In this document: one piece after another, positions 24,671 through 35,668 of the stretch
How positions within the stretch are numbered: the first letter of the stretch is position 1
Layout of the letters: the number at the start of each line of letters is the position of its first letter
Assembly (NCBI GenBank): GCA_021292105.1
Contig: CM037875.1
Span: 1,764,956-1,828,955 of the forward strand
Direction of reading: 5' to 3'
DNA from: Anadara kagoshimensis
Taxonomy: Eukaryota; Mollusca; Bivalvia; Arcoida; Arcidae
Length of the DNA: 64,000 nt
Program-made: the position numbers and the translations under genes
The notes under the pieces: generated by a model
Databases searched by the model: none
What the model saw: the letters and a program-made list of their open reading frames with translations, nothing else
What the model was told of the DNA's origin: nothing

Positions 24671-25799
24671 TTACTGATCATATATAGTGCTACTCAACAT
24701 CTTATTTCACTCAAGCGTCCACAGTGTAAATTTGTGTGTCGTAGGTTGGTGGTTATCTCAGAACTATCTGTTTCGATATTCTCTCTCTCTCTAACTCTCA
24801 CACACACACACCAAAGGACATATATATATATATAAACACACACAAACTTTACACATGGACACCAAAGGAAAATGGGTATTAATGGTTGGCATATGTCATA
24901 GGTGTGTGTAACTTAATGTTTGTTAAATCACATGAATATTCATGATCTCTGGTGTGTGTAACTAAATAAGTCGCATGAATATTCATGATCTCTGGAGACA
25001 CAATGGTGAAAACATTCAAAAACAAAGTGCTGAAAATTGTCCAAAAAATATGATATATTAAAGTCAAAAGTGATAGGGGTATTATCAAAAAGATACCAAA
25101 ATATTTACCATGCCAAGCTGAAAAGATAAATAATATCACAAAACATTGAATAATATAAAACTGATACGACACCGACACAGTGAAAGGACATGTTAAAAAA
25201 AATTCGCAATCAAAGAAACCCTCATATACATTATTGATAAGGTTATAATGTCAAGTCTAATGTCTATAGACTGTTATATTGAAATAATGAAATTTGTTTA
25301 ATTCCATGTTGAAAATGGTAAATTTATCAAACACTCATGTTTGTTGAGTTTTGTTTACTTAGCGATAATATTGAAATATTCGAACTTTCATAAAGGTGAA
25401 AAAGATTTCAGAATGTACACAACTTATCCCGGATTTCAAATAAAGTGCTTTAAGCTTCTACAAAATTCTAAACAACCTATCAGAGGATTTTGAACAAGAT
25501 CTTTTAGGTGTATTTATTTCTATATAACTTGATAGATTTCGGCATGGAACTTTTATATTTACTTGAATAGAACAAACTTCTATGAGTTTTTCTACAATGA
25601 AACCATTTAGTATTATACAATAATTTGAACAAAATCTTTTACATGGATTTTTGGTACAAAATTCTTTACATTTGCGAAGTACCAAGATTAGAATGTTTTG
25701 GAACAAAACATTTTGTGTTTGCTTGAAAACAGAATTTTTCTACAAAGAACTCATTAAGTATTATACAATAATTTGAACAAAATCTTCTACACACATGAA

Positions 25800-26120
25800 C
25801 ATGATGAATCAAACACAAATATACTAATCCGTGTCCAAATCATAATTCAAAAAGCACAGTAAAAACTGTAATATTAAAACACATGAACTCCCAACTGGAA
25901 AGTGAGGCCAGGTGCTCTGGTAGATTAAGCACCTCCTGTTTAGATAGCTACACCTGCTACATGCAAAATGAAAAAATTAAAGGAACATGAAACTATGGGA
26001 TGTCAAATATATCCAGGATAATTTTGGATACAGAGACATCATACTTATTAACAATATTGTAATGACATCATGACAGCCATAAACATTTTTGAGGGCCTTG
26101 ATAAGCCTAGGCTTGAACTT
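25800..26120 (-). pseudogene. Penelope-like element 3' remnant
   Basis: Read on the minus strand, part of the C-terminal frame is legible (PRLIKALKNVYGCH), matching PRLMKVLKKIYGRHHS in the better copy at 31.5-32.6 kb. The 3' tail motifs ('tatatccagga', 'gggatgtcaaatat', 'ccaggtgctctgg') align with both 31500-31800 and 51055-51250. Stops and frameshifts are many, so it is dead. Confidence 0.6.
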
Positions 26121-26639
26121 AGAAGTTTTTGGTACAAAATTCTTTAAATTTGCCAAGCAGCAACAGTTTTAATTTAAATGTATTGATTTAACTGATTGAT
26201 AAAAAACTTGATTGATTTCCCAGAATCTATCTATCTTTTAATTTCAAAAAGTGTTTAAGTGTTGAATTTTAAATCCAAGTTTGTATTCACTATGCACTGC
26301 AAGAGTTGTGGAATTAAAATGAAATCTGTGGATAAACAAAAACGGACACCTTGAAAGATTCACAAAGTCCTTTAAATCTTCTGGTATTTATATAATCAAT
26401 ATAACCGTCCTTCCATCTGAGTCAGGAGAACTTTATATTACATAATGGTGAAAGATATCATTATGCTTTCTAGATTTTCACAAATTCAAAATTGTTAGTA
26501 GCCAATTTTTTTTGAAATGTGGGAGAATATAGTCCTTTTTCAGGTATTTTTATATCTTTGCTAACATAGCTTGCATGATGACTTTTTGAAAGAATTTCTA
26601 AGAAATTAGTAGCCAAAATGATTTTGGCTACCAGGAATG

Positions 26640-26835
26640 AAAAAATAGCATCAAAATGGTCAGGTCAATTCAGGAATGGTGGATATGGGAGTGGCTGGAA
26701 AAAACCACCAGCCTTCAGCTGATATAATTCCTTTCCCTAGGATCTGACCTGCATGGGATTTACTTCAACAGAGAGTGCTGTAATCTGTAAATCTGCAGTT
26801 TAGACCATTCAGCAATAGTGCACCCCCAACACCTA
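26640..26835. repeat. SINE family B fragment
   Basis: Contains 'caggtcaattcaggaatggtgg', 'ggctggaaaaaaccacc' and 'gatctgacctgcatgggatt', the family-B order. Degenerate. Confidence 0.55.
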
Positions 26836-27496
26836 TTACCATACCTAATTCCAAAGGCCCCAGACCTTGTACCAATAAAGTGTGTAACAGCCAAGTGATA
26901 CACATGCTAGTCTTCAAACAGTTGCAAAAACAAAGCAATTTATTTATTTATAAGAGAAATTGAATGCCATTTCAAAAGTGCCCCAAAATGACCCCCAGCC
27001 ATGTGCATGATCAAAATACACAGAGCTAATGGCACATCTATGCCACCTAAAGATTGTTCCTGTGAAGTTCCACAAAGATCTGTTAAAATGGTTAACAAAA
27101 AAAGTGGTGCAAGAAATGGAGTTACAACATCCCATCCCCCTTTTATTGGAGGGCATAATTATGAAGTTCATTAAGTAAAATTTAATTAATTTTGAATACC
27201 TAGGCGAAGTAAAACCTGAGTAAAGCCTTAATTAATGCTTATTAAGTACAGCTAGTTAATAGTCATTTAGTAATTTGATCTGGCATGTTTAAACTGGAAG
27301 TATATAGAGTATCAATCATCTGTCCTGCATAATTAATAAGCCACGTCCCACTGGCTATACACATACACACACATACAATACCATCACAGACAATCTGATA
27401 TCCTATACCTTAATCAATAGAATTATAAAACAGATTTATTTATTGTTTAATTGAGTAGCATCACTATCTGATGGCCCACAGTAACAGGTTCATTGA

Positions 27497-27790
27497 TTGA
27501 TTGAATGGGGTTTTACATCCCAGTCAGAATATTTCACTTATATTTAGACATCACCAGCTACAGGTAAAGTGGTATAAATTTTGATTTTGCAGTGCTCTCA
27601 GGGTAATGTGCAGGGAGAGTTGTTTAATGTATCATGTCTCTTGCTTAGGACCAAGTGATCCTTATTTCTTAATGCTGAGTGCTTGGCAAAAGAATAGTCA
27701 CTGCCTATTTTCAAGTCTTGGTTAGACCCTGACCGGGGTTTGAATCAACAACTTCCAAATTAAGAAGTGATGACTAAACAGCAGAGCTTC
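27497..27790 (-). repeat. SINE family A, degenerate
   Basis: The order 'tttcacttatatttagacatcaccagct', 'tgctgagtgcttggcaaaagaatagtcactgcc' and 'tcttggttagaccctgaccggggtttgaat' is that of family A. The tRNA-like head after the B box is worn. Confidence 0.7.
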
Positions 27791-28131
27791 CAAAGTGGTG
27801 CCACCCACAGTAAAAGACTATTTGAAAAACAGTTCATTTTTTCCCCCAATGACTTAAAGCCTTCATTTAAATCCCTAATTACCAAAATTGACATTGGCAA
27901 ATAATTTCTGAGAAATTCTTTCAAAAAGTAACTTATTTAGCAAATTTGTGAAAAATACATTTATATAGGGATTATATTTTGGAAATTTGGCTACTAATAA
28001 TACATTTGTGGAAACCTAGAAAAACACTGGTAGGCTCTACCAACCATCTTAGGTACACTTTAACAAACCCAAATTGTCTGGAAACATAACTAATAATCTC
28101 TTCTTATATTTATACACTTTATATGTTTCAG

Positions 28132-28210
28132 TTCTGACATTCCCTGATGGCTCTGGTAAAAAGGCAGGCAAGTGTTACCAAAATGAAACTCCAAGAGGAT
28201 GTAAGAAGTA
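28132..28210 (+). other. Weak candidate terminal coding exon
   Basis: A fair acceptor (pyrimidine-rich run ending 'tatgtttcag' at 28131) precedes a frame in phase 1 that reads LTFPDGSGKKAGKCYQNETP then RGCKK and stops at TAA. An AATAAA hexamer follows near 28228. No upstream plus-strand exon was found, and the peptide is not recognised. It could be chance. Confidence 0.2.
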
Positions 28211-30229
28211 AAAGACCAAAGAATAGACTGGGAAGAAATAAAAAGAGAGAAATGACAGTCACATGACATGCACAGTCTGGTCTCTCACACAAAAAAACCA
28301 AAACAGAACTATGTGAGATGGAGACCACAGAAGAACCATAAAGCAACTGGGACTTAAAGCATAACATGTGATCAGTACCTCATTATGCATTTGTGCAATG
28401 AAATGAGAAACTTTTATGTCCCAAATTCCCAGATTAGCACTGTTTTCAGGGGAATATGACAACTTATGGGATTCAATATCCAATGGAAAATATAAATTGA
28501 TCTGCACAAACGTTATAGGGTATCATGTGGTAGGCGGAGGAATCCCATAAGTCAAGAAGCCTATCCCATAATGCAACTTTTTCGTCATTGGTAAACTTTG
28601 TTACATGTACATATAAGTTGTTTTTATATTATATGTAACATTAATTTTTCTGTGTTTAGCATCAAACTGAAAGCAAAACAAAAATATTGAAATTAATTCA
28701 AATTATTGACAAGTTCTAAAGCCATTTTGACAAATGGCTGTACGTTTCATTTCACCGACATACAATATGTACTGGGTATGTTATATAAATAGTCTATCTC
28801 CTTGTAAGGTTTTATAAACTTGATTCCTTTAAATGTGAACTTTATCAAGCAATAAATAACGTTTAAGTAGTTTGAATTATTTGTTTTGAATTCAAGTTAT
28901 AATATACCTCGCAATTATGTCATTTAAATATCGAGTTTAAACTAAATATTTGAGTTTTTTACATGAAGTAGTACAAATTTAAATTTAAAATTTATACAAG
29001 TATCCAAATGTAGTTTATAATTCCAGTATTGGCACTTTTATTAACTGTACATTATTAAATATTTATAATTTATTTATTCATTTTCAATAAAAATTCATAT
29101 TTACAATTTCTTCCTGCTTCCCATGTTCAAACCCCATCCAAGCCAAGTCTTTTTTTTTTAATTCTTAATTTTTTTTAATTTCATTTATTATATTTAATTT
29201 TTATAATTATTATTATTATTTTTTTTTTTTTTTTTTTTTTATTTACTTATTCATTTATTTTGAGAGAGAAAGGGAGAGAGAGAGAGACATCGATCTGGCA
29301 CTCATGTCAACCTTAAGGTGCTACCTCTTGGAATCAGTATGTTGCAGGCATGGCTTGAAGCATACCACTGCCTCAGTCATTATAAATCAGTGAACAGGCT
29401 GAATACTCTGTCATTTTAATACTGAGTGCAGAACAAGGAAGCAGTATCTAAAATTTTAAAATCTCAAGTACAATCAGTCTCGAAACGGCCAAAAGTAATA
29501 GAAATTATCTTACAAGGCAATAAATGCCATGTGGAATGTAGATCTATAAACCCATTATATATTGGTATCTAGGTTTAATTTGAAAATAGAGGAGATTTCA
29601 GATAATTTGTCATCTAAGCTTGATCTTAACAAATATTCTTTCACCATTTCACATTTTAAATAAAACTCTGAAAGAATTTAACACTGATTTTATGATTTAT
29701 ATAGAAATCAGAAATCCAGTGTGAAAATGTACACATTAAAATAAACATATTCAAATTTGTAAGTTCTGTCAGTATAATGAAGTTAAAAGAATAGAGAACA
29801 GAAGTTCAGCCTTGAACAGTAAATAAAGTAGTCTATATAGAAATGGTAGCTATTATTGACTTTATATCCCATACATCAAGATAAGGCCTACCCTTATACA
29901 CCCATATGTCTGCTAAAGTTGATATGTATCTAATACACCCATTGTCTGTTTTAAAAACAAATAAACCAAATGTTACATAAATGACACATGTTTATAAACA
30001 CCTTACAAACAAAATGAGTTTCTGTGAAAAATAAACTAAAATACAATACATTGTAGTGAAAACAAGTCCAAACACTACTGTTGTTTAATGAAAGCATTTC
30101 CACCCTTGTTCATTCAAATAACAATCAACATTTTGAGAAACCCTTACTAGTTCATTTTTTGAGGTAAATTAACTGTTAAAATATAATTCACATTTTTTGT
30201 AAACTATTTAAAAATGATAATAAACAAAC

Positions 30230-30343
30230 CTGTTTCTCTTTCAGATTTTCTCCAGGTGCGAGGGCTGCCAGCCGAGATTTGTTTTTCAAATCACCTGTAG
30301 TGCCAGAAGTCGCACCCCGACCCCTTCCAGGTTTGTCTGACAT
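30230..30343 (-). CDS. Putative first coding exon 6 (distal promoter)
   Basis: Minus-strand ATG at 30343 opens 38 codons, MSDKPGRGRGATSGTTGDLK continuing with NKSRLAALAPGENLKEKQ. The donor GTTTGT at 30229 leaves phase 0. The exon is the most GC-rich coding segment of the left half. About 120 bp upstream lies an AAGATGGCGG motif on the same strand, typical of YY1-type sites near start sites of broadly expressed genes. It is therefore the likely main promoter-proximal exon of the gene whose other first exons lie to the left. The sequence on the plus strand could mimic an acceptor (ttctctttcag at 30244), which I judged the weaker reading. Product unrecognised. Confidence 0.65.
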
Positions 30344-30463
30344 ATTGAAAAATATTCAGTAATTCACAATTTACTTCAGTTATTCACAGAATACAGTTTT
30401 TCTCGCTGTACACAAAAACTTTCAAACTTTTGTGTTAAACACTTTTCCAACACGATACATTGT

Positions 30464-30473
30464 CCGCCATCTT
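30464..30473 (-). promoter_or_regulatory. YY1-like AAGATGGCGG element
   Basis: Minus strand AAGATGGCGG in CAAGATGGCGGACAATG, about 120 bp upstream of the ATG at 30343. In animals this motif sits at or just downstream of start sites. A CRE-like TTACGTCA is about 20 bp further upstream on the same strand (near 30495). Confidence 0.5.
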
Positions 30474-30499
30474 GTTTACCGAGTTACCATGTTGACGTA

Positions 30500-31500
30500 A
30501 GGAGGCGCTGTTTCAGCGCAAGTGGAATAATGACGGGTAGAGACAGGTGCTCGCTTTATTAATGACCATGACGTTAATTATCAATTTGTTGATCGATCAG
30601 GTATTAAAGAAACAATCGATATACCTATAGACATTACGGGTAGTTCGTTTGTATTTAGTTACCGGTATGCAAATTAAAGGACATTTAAGCTCACCTGTTT
30701 GACTTCAATAAAAAAGATAGCAACCTCCTGTTGCTATGCTAAATATAATGATTTACCGCGAATATTTTGGATAATAGTTGACAAAAGTTTTGTCATCAGA
30801 TGTAGCCTTAGTGAAGTGTGTAGTGGGTTCATATTATTAATTTAATGGACTATTGTGAAAAATAATTTTAATAATTTATTTAAAGTTATTTTTGTGATTT
30901 TGGTAATCAGAACATGGTTGATTTCTTAATTCAACTTCTGCTAAATAAATAAATAAATAAACATAATATCATATTTATTTAATTAATGATTAATTTGCCT
31001 CCTACAGGAATGTGTCTCCAAATTAAAAAAAAAATGTAAAAAAAAAAAAATAAATAAATAAATAAATAAAATAAAATAAAATATGTATATATTTTAAATA
31101 AAAATACGGATGTCCATCATATTTGATTCAGTCATATAAGAGCGTTGTTTAGAACAATTTTTTTCAATTCTTGTAAAAATTTCGTTAAGTGTCAGATCGA
31201 TAAACAAAATCTGCAACTTTATTGATGATTATAACCAGCCACCCACATGTATGTGCATATCATGGGTATTTTTTTCAGATTTTATAATGAATCTGGCCCC
31301 TGTGTCCAACACTAAGCTAACGAATCTCGGCCCCTCGTTAGGCCGCCGATACATCCAAAGTTTTCAGTAGCTGCTCAGTTTTATCTCTAAACAACCTTTC
31401 GACTACAAGCTATCCATTACCGCCCAGGCTTGACAGCGTCGATTCTTATTCATGAGCTCGTTGTTAAACAAATCTGTATACTAACAAAAGCGTCAAAAAC
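30500..31500. other. Upstream region and A-rich stretch
   Basis: No gene recognised. It holds the region upstream of the minus-strand exon at 30343, an A-rich run with TAAA repeats at 31025-31085, and worn repeat sequence near 31280-31440. Confidence 0.5.
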
Positions 31501-32600
31501 AAACGTACTAATTAATGTCCGAATCACAATCTAGAGGCAAAGTAAAAACTTTGGAACTGACAGGTTATGTTATACACGTGAACTTCCACCAGAGAAGTGA
31601 GACCGTGTGCTCCGGAAAGGTAAGCAACGACCCATGTTTAGCTAGCTACATCTACCACGTGTGTAATCAAAATTGTGTTAAATTAAACATGGAACTATGG
31701 GGTGTCAAATACATCCAGGGCAATCCTGGACACAGAGACAAATACTGTGATGACGGCCATAAATCTTTTTTAGGACTTTCATAAGTCTAGGTTTGCAATA
31801 TCCCTGGGTCAACAATTTATTTGCAAACAGCCTGCTTCGTTGTACAAAATCCCCGTAGTAGGAACATTGTCTACCATAGCATAAGCAGGAGAAGCAGGTA
31901 TATTGCTGCATAGAAAAGCCTGTCCAGAAATCGAGATTATTTCACGCATGCGCAGCTACGGGTCGATTTTGATTTCTGCGTATGGAAGGTTGACAATAGA
32001 AAAAATGAAGTCGTCACGTTTGCCATAAAGTTTCAAATGTAGCCATTCGTGGGCGTCATTATTGAGGTATAAAATCTAAATATAAAGCAGAACTTAAGGA
32101 ATAGGTCGTACAATGCATCTCACTACAATAGGATATTTGGCATTTACATAGCCTGCAAATTTAGTTCGTTAAGCGACAGAACATCATCTATATATATCTG
32201 TATGTTGAGTTGAATGATTTGGGGACAGTCTTCTCTCCAGATTTAACAAGGTTCTGCATAAATTCGGCTTCATAAGAATGAGGAAACAAATCAACAGGTA
32301 ATGGTGCAAAGTTTGTACCCATTGGTATACCGATTGTTTGCTGGAAAATCAACAAATATTTTAGCTATCAAAAACTCCCAACATTTTGTGGATGATATCT
32401 TCAATATATTTTTGCTTGGATTCCGTATGATGCTTGACAAAATAACCGGAATCCATGTTCAGCACTAGATATTTGTATCTTGGCTTACCGTTTTTGTAAA
32501 AGAATGACAAGTGAATAATTTGTATAAAACGTTCTTTCAATTTAGAATAAGGGATAGTGGTGTAGAGTGTAGAAAAATTAAGTTGGTAAAATGCTCGTTG
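31500..32600 (-). pseudogene. Penelope-like retroelement, reverse transcriptase remnant
   Basis: On the minus strand, frames broken by shifts read in order: FSTLYTTIPYSKLKERF (palm start, near 32585), YKNGKPRYKYLVLNMDSGYF, IGIPMGTNFAPLPVDLF with SYEAEFMQNL (near 32320-32260), then the catalytic Y-I-D-D-V-L-S-L region near 32180 split by a frameshift, and AGYVNAKYPIVV. After a gap the C-terminal segment SRLFANKLLTQGYCKPRLMK with KIYGRHHS lies at 31850-31750, followed by a 3' tail repeated at 25.8 and 51 kb. The L-Y-T-T-I-P and G-I-P-M-G-T-N motifs mark a Penelope-type RT as I recall the family. No GIY-YIG endonuclease was seen. It is non-functional. Confidence 0.8.
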
Positions 32601-32735
32601 TGGAGGGTCGATGGTTCGAATCCTGATGCGGTCTGACTAGGATATTTCTCTCAAATTGTTACCACTACAATAGCTCTCAAGTTGGTAAAGTAATCGTTAT
32701 GAAAGATCAGTGGTACAAACCCCCGTTATTACACA
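32582..32735 (+). repeat. Two tRNA-like SINE heads in tandem
   Basis: At 32582-32650 the plus strand has A-box-like 'aagttggtaaaatgctcg' and B box GGTTCGAATCC followed by 'ggtctgac', the sense version of family-A heads. A worn second head follows ('caagttggtaaagtaatcg', 'ggtacaaaccccc'). Confidence 0.65.
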
Positions 32736-32816
32736 TTCTTATACGTGTCATTTCCAATTTCTGGTATTTCTACATTTAAAGTAAACAAGTAATGTGTTAT
32801 AAATGTATATTGGTTA

Positions 32817-32862
32817 TTATTATCATTATTATTATTATTGTTATTATTATTATTATTATTAC
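32817..32862. repeat. ATT microsatellite
   Basis: Imperfect ATT trinucleotide run. The poly-N frame over it is an artefact. Confidence 0.9.
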
Positions 32863-33600
32863 GTACCTCTTTACTGAATCCTTTGACGGAGAATCCCGTT
32901 TTAACAAGATCCTTAAAACGTCGCTTCATTTTCACAGATTTAAATCCAAAACTTCGAAACTTTACTAAAAACTAACAACATTATGTTCTTAAAACCATCA
33001 AACTAACAAAGGATTATGTATCTTCTTAAAACTAAAATTATCATTTAAATTCCACAGAAGATTAAGGATAATCATGATTCAAATTAAAATTCTCTCAAAA
33101 TTAAACAAACACACCTTCTTACAGTATAGTAACATTACTCAGATTTACATTACAAATTTACAAAAAACTTCAACTGTTTGGTTACAAGGCAGGTTTTGTT
33201 TTAACGATAATTTTCAAAACAAGCTCAGGGACAATATGACGAAGGTCTAAGCCCTTTGTCTTCAGTTCGGTACGAGACAATGAAGACGGGGGTTATATTT
33301 ACTATATCATCTTGGATCTATTTTCTTACAATGGTCAATACTTTAAATATCACACGGAAATCTTCAGTAATACAGAAATAGTCTACCCGTTAATGTTTGA
33401 TACGCTTCATTTAAGAATTCTTAATAATAATATGAAAAACAATTACATACCGACAAGATCTTCATATCAAAACCTTAGGTCGATTTAACCAAATTAAATG
33501 TTTTTAATTAAAAAACTTAATTTATACATCATACATGTATAGCCTCTTTATCTTTTTATTTTCTCATCCTCCTCATCGTCGTTGTCTTCTTCTTCGTTTT
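32863..33600. other. Non-coding AT-rich stretch
   Basis: No gene, repeat unit or RNA was recognised here apart from the microsatellites at its edges. Confidence 0.5.
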
Positions 33601-33671
33601 CGTCGCCGTCACCTCCACCAAAATCATCATCAACATCATTACTGCATTATTACCACCACCACCACCACCGC

Positions 33672-33711
<40 letters not shown>

Positions 33712-33733
33712 GTCGTCGTCGTCGTCGTCATCA

Positions 33734-33770
<37 letters not shown>

Positions 33771-33850
33771 ACATCATCATCAGCAGCAGCAGCAACAAAA
33801 TGTGTTCCAAACAATACCACCACCACCACATCGTCATCGTCGTTGTCGTC
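33600..33850. repeat. CAT/CCA/CGT microsatellite block
   Basis: Compound trinucleotide block with long CAT runs (33670-33710, 33738-33770) and CGT, CCA and AGC runs. The poly-H, poly-I, poly-D and poly-S open frames across it are not genes. Confidence 0.95.
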
Positions 33851-33889
33851 TCAGCAGCAACAACATCATCAGTTTCTTACTTTATTGCT

Positions 33890-34135
33890 TAAGGGAACAA
33901 CGAAGCGGTGTAATTGTGTTTCCTGCCTCAGTCAACATTCATTTACCAGTATGATATATGGTGGAGGAAATCGGAGTATCTGGACAAAATCACCGATCTT
34001 CGGAAAGCAAAATGACAAACGTTTTCACACTAGGAGCTTCCTGAATTGGAATCCAATTCAAACCTAGGCTGTTACAGGCGTTGTAAAAAGTCGGCGTTTT
34101 GACCACTCAGTCACCCGGGACCCATCTAAAAAGAA
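33890..34135 (-). repeat. SINE family B
   Basis: Contains 'ctgcctcagtcaaca', 'ggtggaggaaatcggagtatctgg', 'atcaccgatcttcgg', then 'ggaatccaattcaaacctagg' and 'gaccactcagtcacccgg', the antisense B box and A box of a tRNA-like head. Confidence 0.7.
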
Positions 34136-34296
34136 AAGAACTATTGAGTTCAATCAGTACCTGCATGATTTTTTTGCGAAAAACACCCATATAAAATTGA
34201 AAAAAAAAATGAACACAAAACCTGAATAAAAGCCAACAGTTACCTACACTTAGCCTGCGATTCCGCCGTCAGAGGGACATTGGTCTGTAAAACAGA

Positions 34297-34480
34297 ACAA
34301 TGACGTCACTGTTCTTAGAAACAGTAACACTCCCCGCTGCTGTTTCGACACCAAATTGTTCGTATTTGTAAAAAACGTGTTTTCAACTTTCTAAAAGATT
34401 TCGAGTTTTCGCTATTTGAGATATACTAGTCGAGGAAATGGTTTAATTGAACCGTTTTCCATTTTTGGCATGGTAAGTAG
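34297..34480 (+). pseudogene. Degenerate copy of CRE promoter and first exon
   Basis: A perfect TGACGTCA (34301-34308) is followed at similar spacing by sequence like the three promoter copies at 40.7-45.1 kb, ending 'ccgttttccatttttggcatg' and a GTAAGT donor at about 34471. The first-exon reading frame is broken by a one-base deletion and its ATG is lost. An acceptor with a long pyrimidine tract lies at 34631, followed by an open segment starting GRKNARINVNAVVGF that runs into SINE sequence. It may be the stub of a related gene. Confidence 0.5.
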
Positions 34481-34759
34481 GATTAACATGTATAAAGTCA
34501 ATCCAATAAAAAGTTGCATTTTCACTACTGGTCAACTAAAATAGAAAAAAATGTAAAACGTTCGTAACACGGACATTTTTGGTTTTTAAAAAAATAGATG
34601 GTTGCCACCTTGTTATTTTCTCTTGTTTCAGGGTCGAAAAAATGCACGAATCAACGTTAACGCAGTTGTCGGATTTACTGTAATTTTTGGAATTTTGACC
34701 CAGTCGAATCCCAGCAAACCAACAATACAGTATATCTTCACCATGTCACAGGGGACCTT

Positions 34760-34935
34760 TATGACAGGGTGGCTTAGGGGGTCACGATATCGGTTCAAAT
34801 TACACTCTGACATAATCATAGTATTAGAAAGTTCGTCAGTTTGCTGGCCAAAATCGGTGGTTTCATCCGGACAATCCGATTTTCTCCTTCATTCCAGACT
34901 TGACCGCCTCGATATTAGTGAAAAAATCTCGATTG
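34760..34935 (+). repeat. SINE family B, sense fragment
   Basis: Reads 'ggtggcttagggggtcacgat', 'ggttcaaattac', 'ttccagacttgaccgcc' and 'agtgaaaaaatctcgatt', matching inverted family-B copies. The long open frame here is repeat translation. Confidence 0.55.
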
Positions 34936-34950
34936 TATATATATATTATT

Positions 34951-35076
34951 ACATGGTTGTTTTGATATCGGCCCTGGTATCATGCCCAAGGGTGGTAGTA
35001 TCGGCCCGAGCCCGTAGGGCGAGGGACGATACCACCCTTGGGCATGATACCAGGGCCGATATCAAAACAACCATGT
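34951..35076. mobile_element. 126-bp near-perfect hairpin (MITE-like)
   Basis: Arms of about 50 bp, starting ACATGGTTGTTTTGATATCG and inversely at the right end, differ only by a 3-nt insertion (GTA) in the left arm. The loop is about 23 nt and GC-rich (GCCCGAGCCCGTAGGGCGAG). Its right end lies one base from the target duplication of the adjacent foldback element. Confidence 0.8.
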
Positions 35077-35668
35077 AAAAACTATTTATCATATACTTAA
35101 ACAGTAAGCTCAGGTTTCTTTCTGCTATTCAGACAAATTTAAAATTATACTGCACAACTTTATTTGCAATTATAAGATTATTTGCTGTTAAAATTGATAG
35201 AAATATTGCCATTTATAGTAGCTCCTGTAAATAAATTAAGTGAGGGCAAGGTTTTGCGAGAAACAGCAATTCCTTGTTGATTTATAGTGATAGGCAGGTC
35301 AATTACTGAGGGTTCACTTATTTGGTTTGTGTCTGTAGGTTCAGTATTCCAGTCGGCTCTAGGGCCGATACAAACAGTCTCATAAGATAGGTAAAGTTAG
35401 CTACTAGTAACTGGCTACTAGTAGCTGGCTACTTGTAGAAGAAAAGTTAGCTACTAGTAGCCAGTTACTTGTGGAAGAAAAGTTAGCTACTAGTAGCCAG
35501 TTACTTGTTAGAAAAGTAGTTGATTATTTTGAAAAATATCAACTATTTACTACACATAACTACCTACAAACGAATTAGATTTTATGGATCAAAACTTCCG
35601 CAAAACTACGAACAATTTCTTGTACCACGAATGTAGTCCCGATATTTTTTAATTTAAATGACATTCCA

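Larger units (their letters stand above)
19200..30229. other. Long non-coding stretch between putative first exons
   Basis: No confident coding exon in this AT-rich stretch. It contains a hAT-type MITE (20672), SINE copies (21187, 26640, 27497), microsatellites (21130, 24614), a G-run (22200), a perfect hairpin (22344), a Penelope-like tail remnant (25800) and one weak plus-strand exon candidate (28132). The parts 22.5-24.5 kb and 28.5-30.2 kb show nothing else recognisable apart from T- and A-rich runs near 29.2 kb. Confidence 0.5.

Noticed and set aside
32582..32650. Apparent tRNA gene on the plus strand
   Set aside because: Good B box, but it continues 'ggtctgac' as in the SINE family and lacks an acceptor stem.
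33535..34067. Long plus- and minus-strand open frames of poly-His, poly-Ile, poly-Ser and poly-Asp
   Set aside because: They translate a CAT/CCA/CGT microsatellite in all frames and continue into SINE sequence. No start context or splice sites.
34602..35078. 158-aa plus-strand open frame
   Set aside because: It runs from a candidate exon through a SINE and the 126-bp hairpin, so most of it is repeat translation.
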